Shown here in pieces: positions 41,562 to 52,374 of a stretch of 64,000 nucleotides of DNA; the stretch's first letter is position 1, and each line of letters begins with the position of its first letter. A program made the position numbers and the translations under genes. Below the pieces are notes generated by a model. The model saw only the letters and a list, made by a program, of their open reading frames with translations. It did no database searches and was not told where the DNA came from. The stretch comes from Prostheceraeus crozeri (lineage: Eukaryota; Platyhelminthes; Polycladida; Euryleptidae): contig CAJQUW010011501.1 in NCBI GenBank assembly GCA_907163375.1, positions 248,001 through 312,000 on the forward strand, given 5' to 3'.

Positions 41562-41567
41562 AATGCT
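41562..41567. repeat. Target-site duplication, right copy
   Basis: AATGCT directly after the terminus GCTACT; identical to the left copy. Confidence 0.9.
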
Positions 41568-43370
41568 AATATTGGTAGGCGTGCTTCCTTCGTGGTATAC
41601 AGACGCACAAATCATTCGAATATTGATTAGAGGATCAATTTTATCCGTGTGATGTTGGTTTTATTGTTGGTCGATAGGTGCACTGACCATTCCCTCGGAT
41701 GTTTGAGGTAAATGCTGACACATCGTCGCTTGTTGATATTTTTTAGCATCAGGTGGAATTGCATGCCCTTGTCAGAAGTTAAATAAATCATATTTGTTTC
41801 AAAACTTTTTTTTCAAGGATGATATTGAAACACTTCTGTTAAACAAACTTTTACCCAGTTAACGTGGTATCCATGGCTTGCTAAATTGGAGAATGCTAAC
41901 AAAGGCAATGGATAATATAATTATGGAATTATATACTGTATATTATTATATATATATAAATAATATAATTATGGAATATAGATTATCTTTGAATGCTAAG
42001 TCTTAGAGTGGATTTCCAAGAAATCTAGTTGCTAGAGGCATGTATGAGTTGAATGCGACATTGTAATCTTGCGAATGAAAATTCATCATTACTACAGACG
42101 CTCTATTTCACAATTAAAAACCGCATTTCAGATTTCCAATTCATTGAATAGCTATGGGCTAGTAGTCTAAATGCAGAGGCGGCTCATGCAACCTAGCCTA
42201 TAGGCAAATTTATTTAAATTGAAATTTTTTTGCTGCAGTCACAATTTGTTGTTCAGTTGCGACTAACTGATGCTGTGATGTTATGTAAAAATTAAAATCC
42301 ATTTTCACGAGAGGGTGTGTATTTCTACGATTTTATTTTTATAAGAATTCAGCTCTTAACTTTCTCATAATTCGAAAAACATGTCATACATCATCATATG
42401 GACATATAATTAGGCGATGTATAGTTTAGTGCTTTCGATAGGCCAACTGATTTTGCGAAGCGCATGTCGGTAAACTCCTTTGTCCTATGGAATTTCAATA
42501 GAACTTTTAATGACTTCTTATTGGGGTCCCGACCCAAGTCGGTTTTTATAGTTCGGCAGTGCAGTACATTGCCGAACCGATCGTGCACCTCTACCTTTGC
42601 ATATGCTGTAGTGACTGACAATGTGGCGAAGAACAGACAAGTTTGAAAACTGAAATGCTCTGGAAACATGTGAGATCTTCATCCACAAAAAAAGTTCATT
42701 CCGTTAACATAAATAAAAAAACTGAAATCGGAGTCAATAAGAAGTTGGATTGATATGACGGAAAAATGATCGATAAGGGAATGATACTTCGAAAATTGTC
42801 CTTATCTGGAAAAAAACCTTCATTTTAAAAAACCTGAACTTTGACTCAACGCCATTCATCAAAGACAGCATTTGAAAAAATTCACGCATTGCAGATTGCA
42901 GAGTCACCCAAATTCGTTAACGTTGATTAGATCGCGTGATTACCGTTGGTTAACACTGAAAATTCTTCAGATGACGTCATCACTAGGGGTCGCATTACCG
43001 GGGTATTTTTGGAAAACCGGTAATTCGGTAATCCAGTTGCGACAAAACCGGTAATTACCGGTTTTATTGTATCTAACAAGGCAGAGAAAATACTAATTAC
43101 ATGTACATCTACGTTAGAAGGCCCTACATACAGTACGTGGATAAAATCTATTTTTCGAAACAGACACTGCTTTAAATTATTACAATCTACAGAAGACTTA
43201 TTTCACTGCTTGCCTCATACCACCGATCATCGAACGAGTAACACAAGGAAAAACTTTTTGCGAATGCGTTTCAGAAAAGTCTGATTATGAGAACAAAATA
43301 TCGGTGCATCAAACAATACGACAACAAACATCAAACATCACTGGCAGTCACTTACAACATTCATTCAAAA
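41568..43370. other. Host spacer without a supported gene
   Basis: AT-rich. An AT microsatellite-like stretch (41925-41980) repeats ATAATTATGGAAT. An open frame at 42394-42669 (-) shows no recognisable domain. At 42990-43070 the ACCGGTAAT unit recurs in both orientations, next to AGGGGTCGC, a sequence typical of hAT ends; the partner end was not found. Confidence 0.4.
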
Positions 43371-43385
43371 GCAAATTCGCACGAA

Positions 43386-45242
43386 GAAAGCATAGCACGT
43401 ACAACGTTTTGTCGGAAAGGCGACTGCGCAGTTTATTACAGAAGTATCCGGCTGTAGAAAATGCTCTCTCAGACTCAACTGATGTGGGTGGCATGGTGAG
43501 CAAATGGTCATAGACTCGCTGAAGATAGACTGCAAGTTTGCCGCATTGCTCAGCAGATGTGAGCTCAGGTGCAATGGCTGCACTGAAATCACTGGTGCCT
43601 GTGATTGACGAATCTGTAACATTCTTCTTCAGTGAGTCTGCGATCGCCCGTTCAAGATTTTCTTCTAGGGAAAAATTTGGCTCTTCAGAGGATTCCTATA
43701 TATCGTTGCAACTGCTATGCTCAGGTGCTCGTACATCCATTTTTTCGGCGAATTCATCCTATTCAAAAGTTCACAGCAGTACGCTTTTACAGCCGCCTTC
43801 TTTTGTAATTTGGCTTGAGGATTGTGAAGGTATTGCAATATGACAGATTCTTTGGTGTATCGATCTTGTACAACACGCTCTTCAATAGCGTGTTTCATTT
43901 GTTTGGCCAATGTGCTTCCTTCACTGTCAAATGCATTGAATACAAACTTGACGACGCCTTCAGCAGTAAGAAGGTTTGCATCTCGACGAGAGAGGGAAGT
44001 AACAGCCAACTTCACCGGTTTCAATGCATTGAAATGTGTTGCACAGTTTTGAAATCCTGATCGGATAGTTTCTTCTCCTCTGGCAATTGTATGTCGATCT
44101 GCGCTTTTAGAATGCACTGGCGGGAAAAAATTATACGCTCTAGCATATCGGCGAGACTATTCCAACGCGTTTTACAGTCTACAATGAGAGATGACACACT
44201 GAGACCGTCGTCAGACATATAACGCCGTAGAACTTCATTGTTCTTGGGAGATTTGCGGAACGTCTTGACGATTGAACGAACTTTATCGATGGCTTCTTTA
44301 ATAGTATCGTCCTTGAATGGAAGTGGAACATCAGTGTAGGATTCTTCTAAGACAAGATTACTTGAGGAATCATCCACGTATGAGTCAGGGTCAGATTCAA
44401 AGCCCTCATCAGGTTGAAAGTCATCTGCATCACAATCTTGAGCAGCTTTCTTTCGGTACAGAACGTCTAGAACAGCAAGTTGTATTCCATGATTGTAGCG
44501 CAGTTGCTGAGGACATGAAAGCAGTCTACCGAGTTTGATCATCATGCTGCATCCATCTGTCGTCACACAAACAACGTCGGTATCCAGATTAAGATGGAAC
44601 TCTTGCAGTTTGACGCGTAATGCCGACTGGCATTGTTCAGCAGAAAACGTTCCCATTATTCTCACCAGTCCGAGATTATACACCAATCGCGAAGAAGTGG
44701 TCGAATGTAGATTAATGTTCAGGTATCTAACGTTCCGAATCGAAGTCCACTCGTCGAATGTGAGACTGAACCGTTTTCCAGCTCGTAAATCCTCGTCAAT
44801 TTGCGTCGTGATAGTCTGTCTAAGTTCAGTAGCATAAGCGTAGACACGGAGCTTCACACCATTCGCAGAAGTCCTTATAAAGGCACAAAAGAGCACGACG
44901 TAAATCCTTTGATGTTGCAAACACACTGAAGGGAATGTCATCAAGTGCTGTCATTCGAGCAAGTGTTTCGTTCAATGTAATTTTGGATTGGAAGAAGTTG
45001 GTGATTTTAGCTTTAGGCGGTGTGTCACTAATATCAGTCTTTTCACATGCCACTGATCTCTTCAATGTATCGACGTTGTGAAAACTTTTTTGATGGTGAT
45101 GCAATCCACTTGTTGAGCCTCCGACGCACTTCATTACTTTCTTGCATTCTTTGCACTGTGCATGTTGACCCGGTTTGCCTCCAGAATCTTCACGATCATA
45201 GAATCGCCAAATGCCGTCGGTTTTGAAGCTCGTAAACTTCAT
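43386..45242 (-). pseudogene. hAT-family transposase, decayed
   Basis: Parts in order on the minus strand: a BED zinc finger (CKECKKVMKC ... HHHQKSFH, 45242-45060), an RNase H-like core start (RFSLTFDEWTSIRNVRYLNI near 44780; CVTTDGCSMM near 44560), the TRWNSLADML segment near 44160, and the C-terminal dimerisation signature PPTSVESERAFSTAG and then LRSRLS near 43500-43420. At least three frame changes separate these parts, so it is inactive. An acidic insertion (about 44330-44430) lies between core blocks, where hAT enzymes have their all-helical insertion. No matching TIR pair or 8-bp TSD found. Confidence 0.8.
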
Positions 45243-45791
45243 GACGTTCGATAAACACAAAAAAGCAGTGCTCAGTCATGCTGTCCTTAAAGGGGCACTG
45301 TACTTGTTTTGACATGTGAGCTCAAAACAACCTTCAGTTATAGTTCGATCGAATGCGCTTGGTCGCGCGCACCGCATCTCCTCGTGGAAAGAGAAAGCGG
45401 CTATTGTATTCAGGTGATGATGTCATCGTGCTCTTCGACAGTCGTAGTCGTGAAAAAGCGTCTTTCATACTGAGTGTGAACCGTGCTGAATGCGCCCCTC
45501 CTGGTCGTCTATGGTTGATATTTTTTGCCTCCCAGTGCCTAAATCGAGTCCCAATCGTTACACGACCCTCTGACGATAAGCTTGATGGTCTAAATATTTT
45601 CAATTCAACATAAGAATAGATTAAGAGCAACAATTAATTGTAATAAGAAAATCACAAAAACTGAGAGTTGATAAAATTATAAATCCTTTAGCTACTCACG
45701 TCAATCCAGCAATGCACACATGACGATACTTCTCCATTCGATTGACTTGCTTTCAAATACATTCCGATCTTTAGTACATTTAGATGACTTT

Positions 45792-46385
45792 CTATAGGTA
45801 GGCCATTTTCGGTCCAATAAAGAGCGACCAACATTGAAGTTGTAATCCATTATCGTCAATGCTTTCTGAGAAATTTTGGCGTTTCGGAAGATATTTTAAG
45901 AGTTCGTTATGAAACGATTCTAAAGCAGATGTATGTACAAAATGTCTGCAGGATCTTATGGCAGACAACAATTTCTTATCAAAAACAATTTTTTGTAAAT
46001 TTGAATGAGCTGGAGATCCGACCGTGATCCAAGCCTTCCGTCGCGCCTCATCATCAGGCAGATTCGCGTGTTCGTAATGATCGTGAATGTTAGATAGATG
46101 CTCGGCTTGCGACTTCCATTTTGATTCAAGTAAATCAGGCCGATAATCACATGACTGCGCACAATACCAAAAGTGGTTGATTATACTTTTACTCCATAGG
46201 GACAATAATTCGCAGTCTTTCTTTCTTGATGCTTGGCGAACTCGCTTACGGATATTTTTGGCTAAATGCCACACATCAAAATCGTGAATTACGTTTGAGT
46301 ATTGTAATGTAATGTAATTGTAAAAATTATTCAAAAACTTGGCATTTTCATAGGGAGGTGCTGCCGATGCGTCCGACTTTTGCTT
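45792..46385 (-). pseudogene. Second transposase fragment, family uncertain
   Basis: About 195 open codons with VIHDFDVWHLAKNIRKRVRQ, WSKSIINHFWYCAQSC, GSPAHSNLQKIVFDKKLL and SALESFHNELLKYLPKRQ. This pattern is common in many animal genomes in transposase-like proteins, perhaps Kolobok/THAP-related, but I am not sure of the family. No start codon context or ends; a 5' and 3' truncated remnant. Confidence 0.5.
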
Positions 46386-46529
46386 AAGCGGATTACATCG
46401 ATTGATCTTGTCTTAAAATAAATCTCTGATCTACTCTCTGAATAAAGGTAATCGTGCCAGGTTATCGAGACGAAGCGTCAGCTTCGAGTAATCGTTGAGA
46501 GTAGTAAGCAAGTGACAAACACTCGACCG

Positions 46530-46806
46530 GCGCCCCCCCTCTGGAACGGTAGAGTGTCGTGGTCGGCCGCCGTGGTGCTTCGGGTCTGAGTCCCCCCCTC
46601 TCTGGAACGGTAGAGTGTCGTGGTCTGTCGTGGTGTGCCGGCCAGGTGGGTTCACGTTCACAACATGTTCGCTGACTCCCCCCCCCTCTGCAACGACAGA
46701 GTGTGAGACTCGGGTGAGTTGGTCCGACCGCCTGGTTGACGTGGGCGACCGTCTAGGTTGACGTGGGCGACCGTCCAGGTTGACGTGGGCGACCGTCTAG
46801 GTTGTC
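46530..46806. repeat. GC-rich minisatellites
   Basis: CTCTGGAACGGTAGAGTGTCGTGG occurs twice (about 46539 and 46600), and a 22-bp unit GACGTGGGCGACCGTCTAGGTT occurs about 3.5 times at 46735-46806. Runs of C precede several units. Confidence 0.75.
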
Positions 46807-48110
46807 GTGGATGCTGAAATGGCTGCCAGATTCGGATTCAGCGTAAAATTCTGCATCTGTGGTGTGATTTCCAGCTCAATCGGCGAGAAAAAAATTTTCT
46901 TCAAAATTTTAACAGAGTTAAAATTTGGGACGTTTTGGTGTGTAGCGCCCAAACGAAGCATCGGATGGGAAAACGGAGGCCAGATTTGGATTCAGCGTGA
47001 AATTCTGCATCGGTATGGTGAGTTTCAAGTCAATCGGAGAGAAAAAAATTTTCGCTGATGTCCCCCCCTCTGGACAGCTTGCTTCGATTTTGGACAAATT
47101 CAGTGAAAGAATCGGCTTGTTCCTATCTGTCTTCATTTAGATGTGAGACGCCATTTAAGATTTTGGGACATTGGCGAAAAACGACAGAGTTAGAATTTGG
47201 GACGTTTTGGGTTCTAGCTTCAAAACGAAGCATCGGATTGGAAAACGGATTTCAGATTTGGAATCAGCGTGAAATTCTCTATCTGTATGGTGAGTTTCAA
47301 GTCAATCGGAGAGAAAAAATTTTCAACATTTTTCAAAAAACGACAGAGTTAGAATTTTTGCGATGGCTGCCTACTGTAGAGCCAAAACGAAGCATCGGAT
47401 GAGAAAACGGAGGCCAGATTCGGATTCAGCGTGAAATTCTGCATCGGTATGGTGAGTTTCAAGTCAATCGGAGAGAAAAATTTTCGCTGACGTCCCCCCC
47501 CCCTCTGGACAGCTTGCTTCGATTTTGGCTTCTAGTGGGCGGATTTTGTCGTGCGATAGCTCGTTTGAAAGCTAAGAGTGAGACAAATTCAGTGAAAGAA
47601 TCGGCTTGTTCCTATCTGTCTTCGTTCAAAAGTTAGAGCGGTTACAAGATTTTAGGTCGGAGCTCGCTCACCTGAAAAAAACCTAAGTGTCAGAGTGGCT
47701 TTGTATGGGTAAAAATTTGAAAATTTTCCAAAGTGTGGAATTTCGACCTGGGACCGTCACCAAAACATTTTTCATCAAATTTTGAAATTTCACTGACGTC
47801 CCTCCCCCCTCTGGACAGCTTGCTTCGATTTTGGCTTCCAGTGGACGGATTTTGTCGTGCGATAGCTCGTTTGAAAGCTAAGAGTGAGACAAATTCAGTG
47901 AAAGAATCGGCTTGTTCCTATCTGTCTTTGTTCAAAAGTTAGAGCGGTTACAAGATTTTAGGTCGGAGCTCGCTCACCTGAAAAAATCCTAAGTGTCAGA
48001 GTGGCTTTGTATGGGTAAAAATTTGAAAATTTTCCAAAGTGTGGAATTTCGACCTGGGACCGTCACCAAAACATTTTTCATCAAATTTTGAAATTTCACT
48101 GACGTCCCCC
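46806..48110. repeat. Tandem repeat block upstream of element 2 genes
   Basis: Two families. First, four diverged copies of about 100 bp with AAAACGAAGCATCGGATG ... GTCAATCGGAGAGAAAAA (near 46860, 46950, 47220, 47370). Second, two almost identical copies of 306 bp (about 47495-47800 and 47801-48106). Units end in TGACGTCCCCCCC or a variant, a CRE-like half site plus a C-run, the last one directly before the TATATAAG box. No coding sequence. May be the element's TIR or an enhancer-like array. Confidence 0.7.
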
Positions 48111-48137
48111 CCTCTTATCGATTGCATATTCACAGGG

Positions 48138-48145
48138 TATATAAG
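48138..48145 (+). promoter_or_regulatory. TATA box of the element 2 left gene
   Basis: CAGGGTATATAAG, the same context as the element 1 TIR TATA boxes (CAGGGTATATAAG), although the surrounding sequences differ. Confidence 0.7.
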
Positions 48146-48169
48146 AACGGGATCGGGAGAGGAATTTCA

Positions 48170-48822
48170 CTAAGTTGAGAAACTGACTACAGGTAAGTCG
48201 TTTCTCTTGAGGTCCGATATCGGACTTCTGACTTTACATTGCTGATATCAGCTAAGGTGTCAGACTTATAGGTTAGTCAGTATAGCATGACTGACCATTT
48301 GATGATAGTAGGCCGAAATCTTCAAACGGCTATAACTTTGCTTCTACAAGTCCTTTAGACTTGATTCAAAAAACATTCGACAGCGTTTGATATGCTGAAG
48401 GTGACATACTACTTATAAACGTTTTATGGGTAGTACTAAAATACTGAAAAATTTAAATTCATATTTAATGATAATAATTAAAGTTTTTGAATAAAAAGCA
48501 GTCGTTTATGAGTCTCTGTGACTTGGGTCGTTTCCTCTTGTAAATAACTCCACCGGTTTTCATGTCAAAACTGGGGCCCGGATACCAACACAGTGATATG
48601 ACGCACGCTCTGTCCGATCGAGGTTGGATTTGTGGGTCGAGGCCTTGGATCTGGGATAAGATCCCCTCTGAGTAATGCCTGTAACGGATTCAAGATCTTA
48701 ACACCCAAACGGTTGCTGACTTGCTATCAAATGTTTGGTGACTTAGTCTTTCAATGCATATCAGCAAGTAGTATCCTATAAACACTTGCTATCAAATTTT
48801 ACTCTATCTTTACAGAATTATC
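48170..48822 (+). other. Spliced 5' leader of the coiled-coil gene
   Basis: A short first exon ends at AACTGACTACAG; donor GTAAGT at 48193. Acceptor ctatctttacag ends at 48815, followed by seven bases and the ATG at 48823. The predicted intron (48193-48815, 623 bp) lies wholly in the 5' UTR. Confidence 0.6.
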
Positions 48823-49973
48823 ATGACAAAACCGAATAACGCAAAGATGTTGGTTGGCAAGTGTAGTTGTGGCAAGATTGCCAGAGGTAGCGAACTGAAG
48901 AAACATTTACAAGAAAAAGAGGGGACGATGGGCCATGAGAGGAAAGTGATGTTGAGGTTGTGTGTGTCTTGTCGGAAATGTGTGATGGGGGATGAGAAGG
49001 AATTTATGAAGGCGCATTTGCAGTGTGAGAGTGGGAACATCGGAGAGAAGGGGTTCAAGGCATGGTTTGAGGGAGAGTTGTTGGAAAGGGAAGAGGTGAG
49101 AAAGGCGGTGGCAACGATTCAGGACGTGATTGGGGAGAAAGTGGTGAGGAATGCGAGTGATGTGATTTCGAGTGATGGGAGTTCGAGTGAGGAAGTTGAG
49201 TTGAGAGCGAAAATGAAGAAGAAGAAGGATGATGTTGATTTGGATGCGGTGATGGAAGATTTGTTTGGGGACATAGCGGATTTGAAGGAAGAGTGGGAGG
49301 GGGAGGAAGTGGCTAAGCCGATGGCAGCGTCATCGCCACGGCAGCAAGAGGCGTATGATACGGAGGTATTTGTGAGAATGAAGGATCGTGTGATGGCTTT
49401 GGAAAGTAATAATAGAAAAGTTTTGAAGGAGAATGAAGAGCTGAAGGTGAAGGTTGAGGGGTATAGGGCAACGAGGGAAGAGTTGGAGAGCTTGAGAAAG
49501 AATGAGAAGGAATGGATGGCGGAAAGGAGCGAGTTGATGAGGAAGGCAGGTTTGGTGGAGAGTTTGCAGGCGAGTGTGTCGAGGAAGGATGAAGAGATAG
49601 AGCGGATGCGAAGCGTGGTGAAGGAGACGGAGGAGGTGAAGGTTATTAATAAGAGGTTGACGGGTGAAGTGGAGCGACTGCATGAGCGTTTGAAGTGTCG
49701 AAAAAGGAGAGTGTATGACGTCCATCTTCCCCTCTTTGAGAATAATGTATGCGACGCCCCAACCATCACCGATGACCCCAACGTGACCCAACAATGTTAT
49801 GAGGGCGACGGAGTCCGATGTCTCCACATGAGTATGGACATTACCGGTCAGCTTGAAGACTTCGTCGTCCGAAAAGTTCGGAAGAAAGTTCCCAGTAAGC
49901 TTCCTCAACATGATCATTTTTGTAGCTCATCTAATCTCCTATTCTTTTTCTTTCAGAGTTTTTGCAGAAGTGA
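48823..49973 (+). CDS. Zinc-binding, coiled-coil protein with 3' intron, element 2
   Basis: Codes for about 362 residues after removal of an intron 49895-49956 (GTAAGC ... ttctttttctttcag), which changes the end to KVPKFLQK and stops at 49973. Residues 10-70 have Cys/His pairs (CSCGK ... HLQ; CVSCRKC ... HLQC) likely to bind zinc; about 110-165 is acidic; about 185-300 is a long coiled coil rich in Glu/Lys/Leu/Arg. Family unknown. Strong G bias of the coding strand sets it apart from neighbours. The first gene after the repeat block, with TATA box and 5' UTR intron; it may be a regulatory or structural early protein. Confidence 0.65.
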
Positions 49974-50166
49974 GAGGAGTGTCGGTGGACGGAGAACGAC
50001 CCATGGGCTCTTTTAAGGGCCAACCTTCTAATGCAGCTAAAGCGGTCCCAAGCCCGCCACATATCCTCGGATATGGAATGCAGAGGGGAAGAAAAATAAT
50101 GAATGGAATGAAATGGGAGGACACTCACGCGCCACACGCAACATAACACACTTCTCTCTTCCGTTG

Positions 50167-51592
50167 TCTAACAAGCTCTTTACACATGGATCGCAGTCGA
50201 TTGCTATCCCTGTATCAGAAGTGTAAGCTATCTTAATTTTATTTGACACTATTTCATCTATCATCATCGTCCATATGAAATGTTTTAAGATTTACAAGTT
50301 AGACTAAGCGTGCTACTATTTCCAAATGAAAAAGTATACATGGTTAAATCATCCACTTAACCCCATCCGTAGTCTAACAAGCTCTTTACACATGGATCGC
50401 AGTCGATTGCTATCCCTGTATCAGAAGTGTAAGCTATCTTAATTTTATTTGACACTATTTCATCTATCATCATCGTCCATATGAAATGTTTTAAGATTTA
50501 CAAGTTAGACTAAGCGTGATACTATTTCCAAATGAAAAAGTATACATGGTTAAATCATCCACTTAACCCCATCCGTAGTCTAACAAGCTCTTTACACATG
50601 GATCGCAGTCGATTGCTATCCCTGTATCAGAAGTGTAAGCTATCTTAATTTTATTTGACACTATTTCATCTATCATCATCGTCCATATGAAATGTTTTAA
50701 GATTTACAAGTTAGACTAAGCGTGCTACTATTTCCAAATGAAAATGTATACATGGTTAAATCATCCACTTAACCCCATCCGTAGTCTAACAAGCTCTTTA
50801 CACATGGATCGCAGTCGATTGCTATCCCTGTATCAGAAGTGTAAGCTATCTTAATTTTATTTGACACTATTTCATCTATCATCATCGTCCATATGAAATG
50901 TTTTAAGATTTACAAGTTAGACTAAGCGTGCTACTATTTCCAAATGAAAAAGTATACATGGTTAAATCATCCACTTAACCCCATCCGTAGTCTAACAAGC
51001 TCTTTACACATGGATCGCAGTCGATTGCTATCCCTGTATCAGAAGTGTAAGCTATCTTAATTTTATTTGACACTATTTCATCTATCATCATCGTCCATAT
51101 GAAATGTTTTAAGATTTACAAGTTAGACTAAGCGTGCTACTATTTCCAAATGAAAAAGTATACATGGTTAAATCATCCACTTAACCCCATCCGTAGTCTA
51201 ACAAGCTCTTTACACATGGATCGCAGTCGATTGCTATCCCTGTATCAGAAGTGTAAGCTATCTTAATTTTATTTGACACTATTTCATCTATCATCATCGT
51301 CCATATGAAATGTTTTAAGATTTACAAGTTAGACTAAGCGTGCTACTATTTCCAAATGAAAATGTATACATGGTTAAATCATCCACTTAACCCCATCCGT
51401 AGTCTAACAAGCTCTTTACACATGGATCGCAGTCGATTGCTATCCCTGTATCAGAAGTGTAAGCTATCTTAATTTTATTTGACACTATTTCATCTATCAT
51501 CATCGTCCATATGAAATGTTTTAAGATTTACAAGTTAGACTAAGCGTGCTACTATTTCCAAATGAAAATGTATACATGGTTAAATCATCCAC
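50167..51592. repeat. 206-bp tandem repeat, seven copies
   Basis: Units start at 50167, 50373, 50579, 50785, 50991, 51197 and 51403, always 206 bp apart, and differ at only a few positions (for example gtgctact/gtgatact and gaaaaagta/gaaaatgta). Each unit has a 9-bp inverted pair, TAGTCTAAC at its junction and GTTAGACTA about 150 bp further on. No open frame. Located between two element 2 genes. Confidence 0.95.
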
Positions 51593-51650
51593 TGAAGCCC
51601 CATTCAAGTACGTCAGTATGAAAGCAAAGATAATATGAAGTAAAAATTTA

Positions 51651-52100
51651 TTATGGCATGTATTTCAAAAGGTCTTCATCGTCAATATCGTCCCAGAGTC
51701 TGGCTTCACATAGATAACAAAAACAGTTCAGTTGCTTTAATCGTTCTTCCACTGCGAGCCTCACTTTATCAATATACTCCCACTCTGCCATAGTTCGTGG
51801 CTGGGAGTTAGGGGTGTACCACTCCCATAATTGGTGGAGGAATTTCGTGCTGGTGATCTCCATCACATCGTCAGTATCGTACTGGAGATACTTCCACCTC
51901 ACGCCTGTTAAGTCGGGACACTCCTTCTCACATACACTCTCCTCTTCCTCGTCCGCTGGTAATGATAACTTTCGTATATTGTCCAGTCGGTACACCTTCT
52001 CCACCTTCGCCTTTCTTGGTGCATTTGGTGTAACGAGCGCCTTTGGTGTTGAGCATGGAGAAGAGAATTTTGTGTTTGATGTTGTTGGAGGGCTTGTCAT
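51651..52100 (-). CDS. Unrecognised 149-residue protein, element 2
   Basis: Disordered Ser/Thr/Pro-rich N-terminus, a basic patch (APRKAKVEKVYR), an acidic patch (ADEEEESVCEKE) and a more ordered C-terminus (LHQLWEWYTP; CFCYLCEARLWDDIDDED) with a C-x-C-x2-C cluster. No family recognised. Its stop codon overlaps AATAAA. It diverges from PolB; the 275 bp between hold CCAAT and TATA motifs. Confidence 0.6.
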   Translation of the reverse strand: MTSPPTTSNTKFSSPCSTPKALVTPNAPRKAKVEKVYRLDNIRKLSLPADEEEESVCEKECPDLTGVRWKYLQYDTDDVMEITSTKFLHQLWEWYTPNSQPRTMAEWEYIDKVRLAVEERLKQLNCFCYLCEARLWDDIDDEDLLKYMP

Positions 52101-52154
52101 GTTGACTGTGAATAATGACTTTGAAATGTTTTCTAATTCTTAAGTATACACAAG

Positions 52155-52205
52155 CAGCCAATCAGAATGAACATCCAATGAATGAAGAGAATGAAAGTAT
52201 ATAAG
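52155..52205 (+). promoter_or_regulatory. PolB promoter of element 2 (CCAAT and TATA)
   Basis: AGCCAATCAG near 52155 and TATATAAG at 52198-52205, about 170 bp before the spliced start codon. The same TATATAAG octamer serves element 1 early genes. Confidence 0.65.
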
Positions 52206-52374
52206 CAAAGTGACATCCGTATCATTTCACTCTGTCTTTGAGACGCATAAGTGAACTGTTCTCTGACGAATTCTGTATTTGAGGCGTACAAGTGAACTGC
52301 TCTTTAGTGAATTCCAAATTTGAGTGAAGTCTCTATCTTGTTGAAGTATCAAGCTTAAACATAATTTCGTTCAA

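Larger units (their letters stand above)
16511..41567. mobile_element. Polinton/Maverick element 1 (complete, with TSD)
   Basis: The element proper is 16517-41561 (25,045 bp). It begins AGTAGC and ends GCTACT, and AATGCT flanks it on both sides (16511-16516, 41562-41567). A 6-bp duplication and AG-type termini are standard for Polintons. The gene set is also diagnostic: PolB, chromodomain integrase of the retroviral type, adenain-like protease, FtsK/HerA-type packaging ATPase, and capsid and penton-like proteins. Known biology: such elements copy themselves by protein-primed replication and are thought to be integrated forms of adintovirus-like viruses. Six reading frames are broken, so this copy is probably not autonomous. 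Confidence 0.95.

Noticed and set aside
42394-42669. 91-codon frame with a possible signal peptide
   Set aside because: No domain, no promoter or splice support, in an otherwise gene-free spacer.
50167-51592. Regular repeats as a CRISPR array
   Set aside because: Units are 206 bp and near-identical throughout, with no short repeat/unique spacer pattern, and the context is animal DNA.
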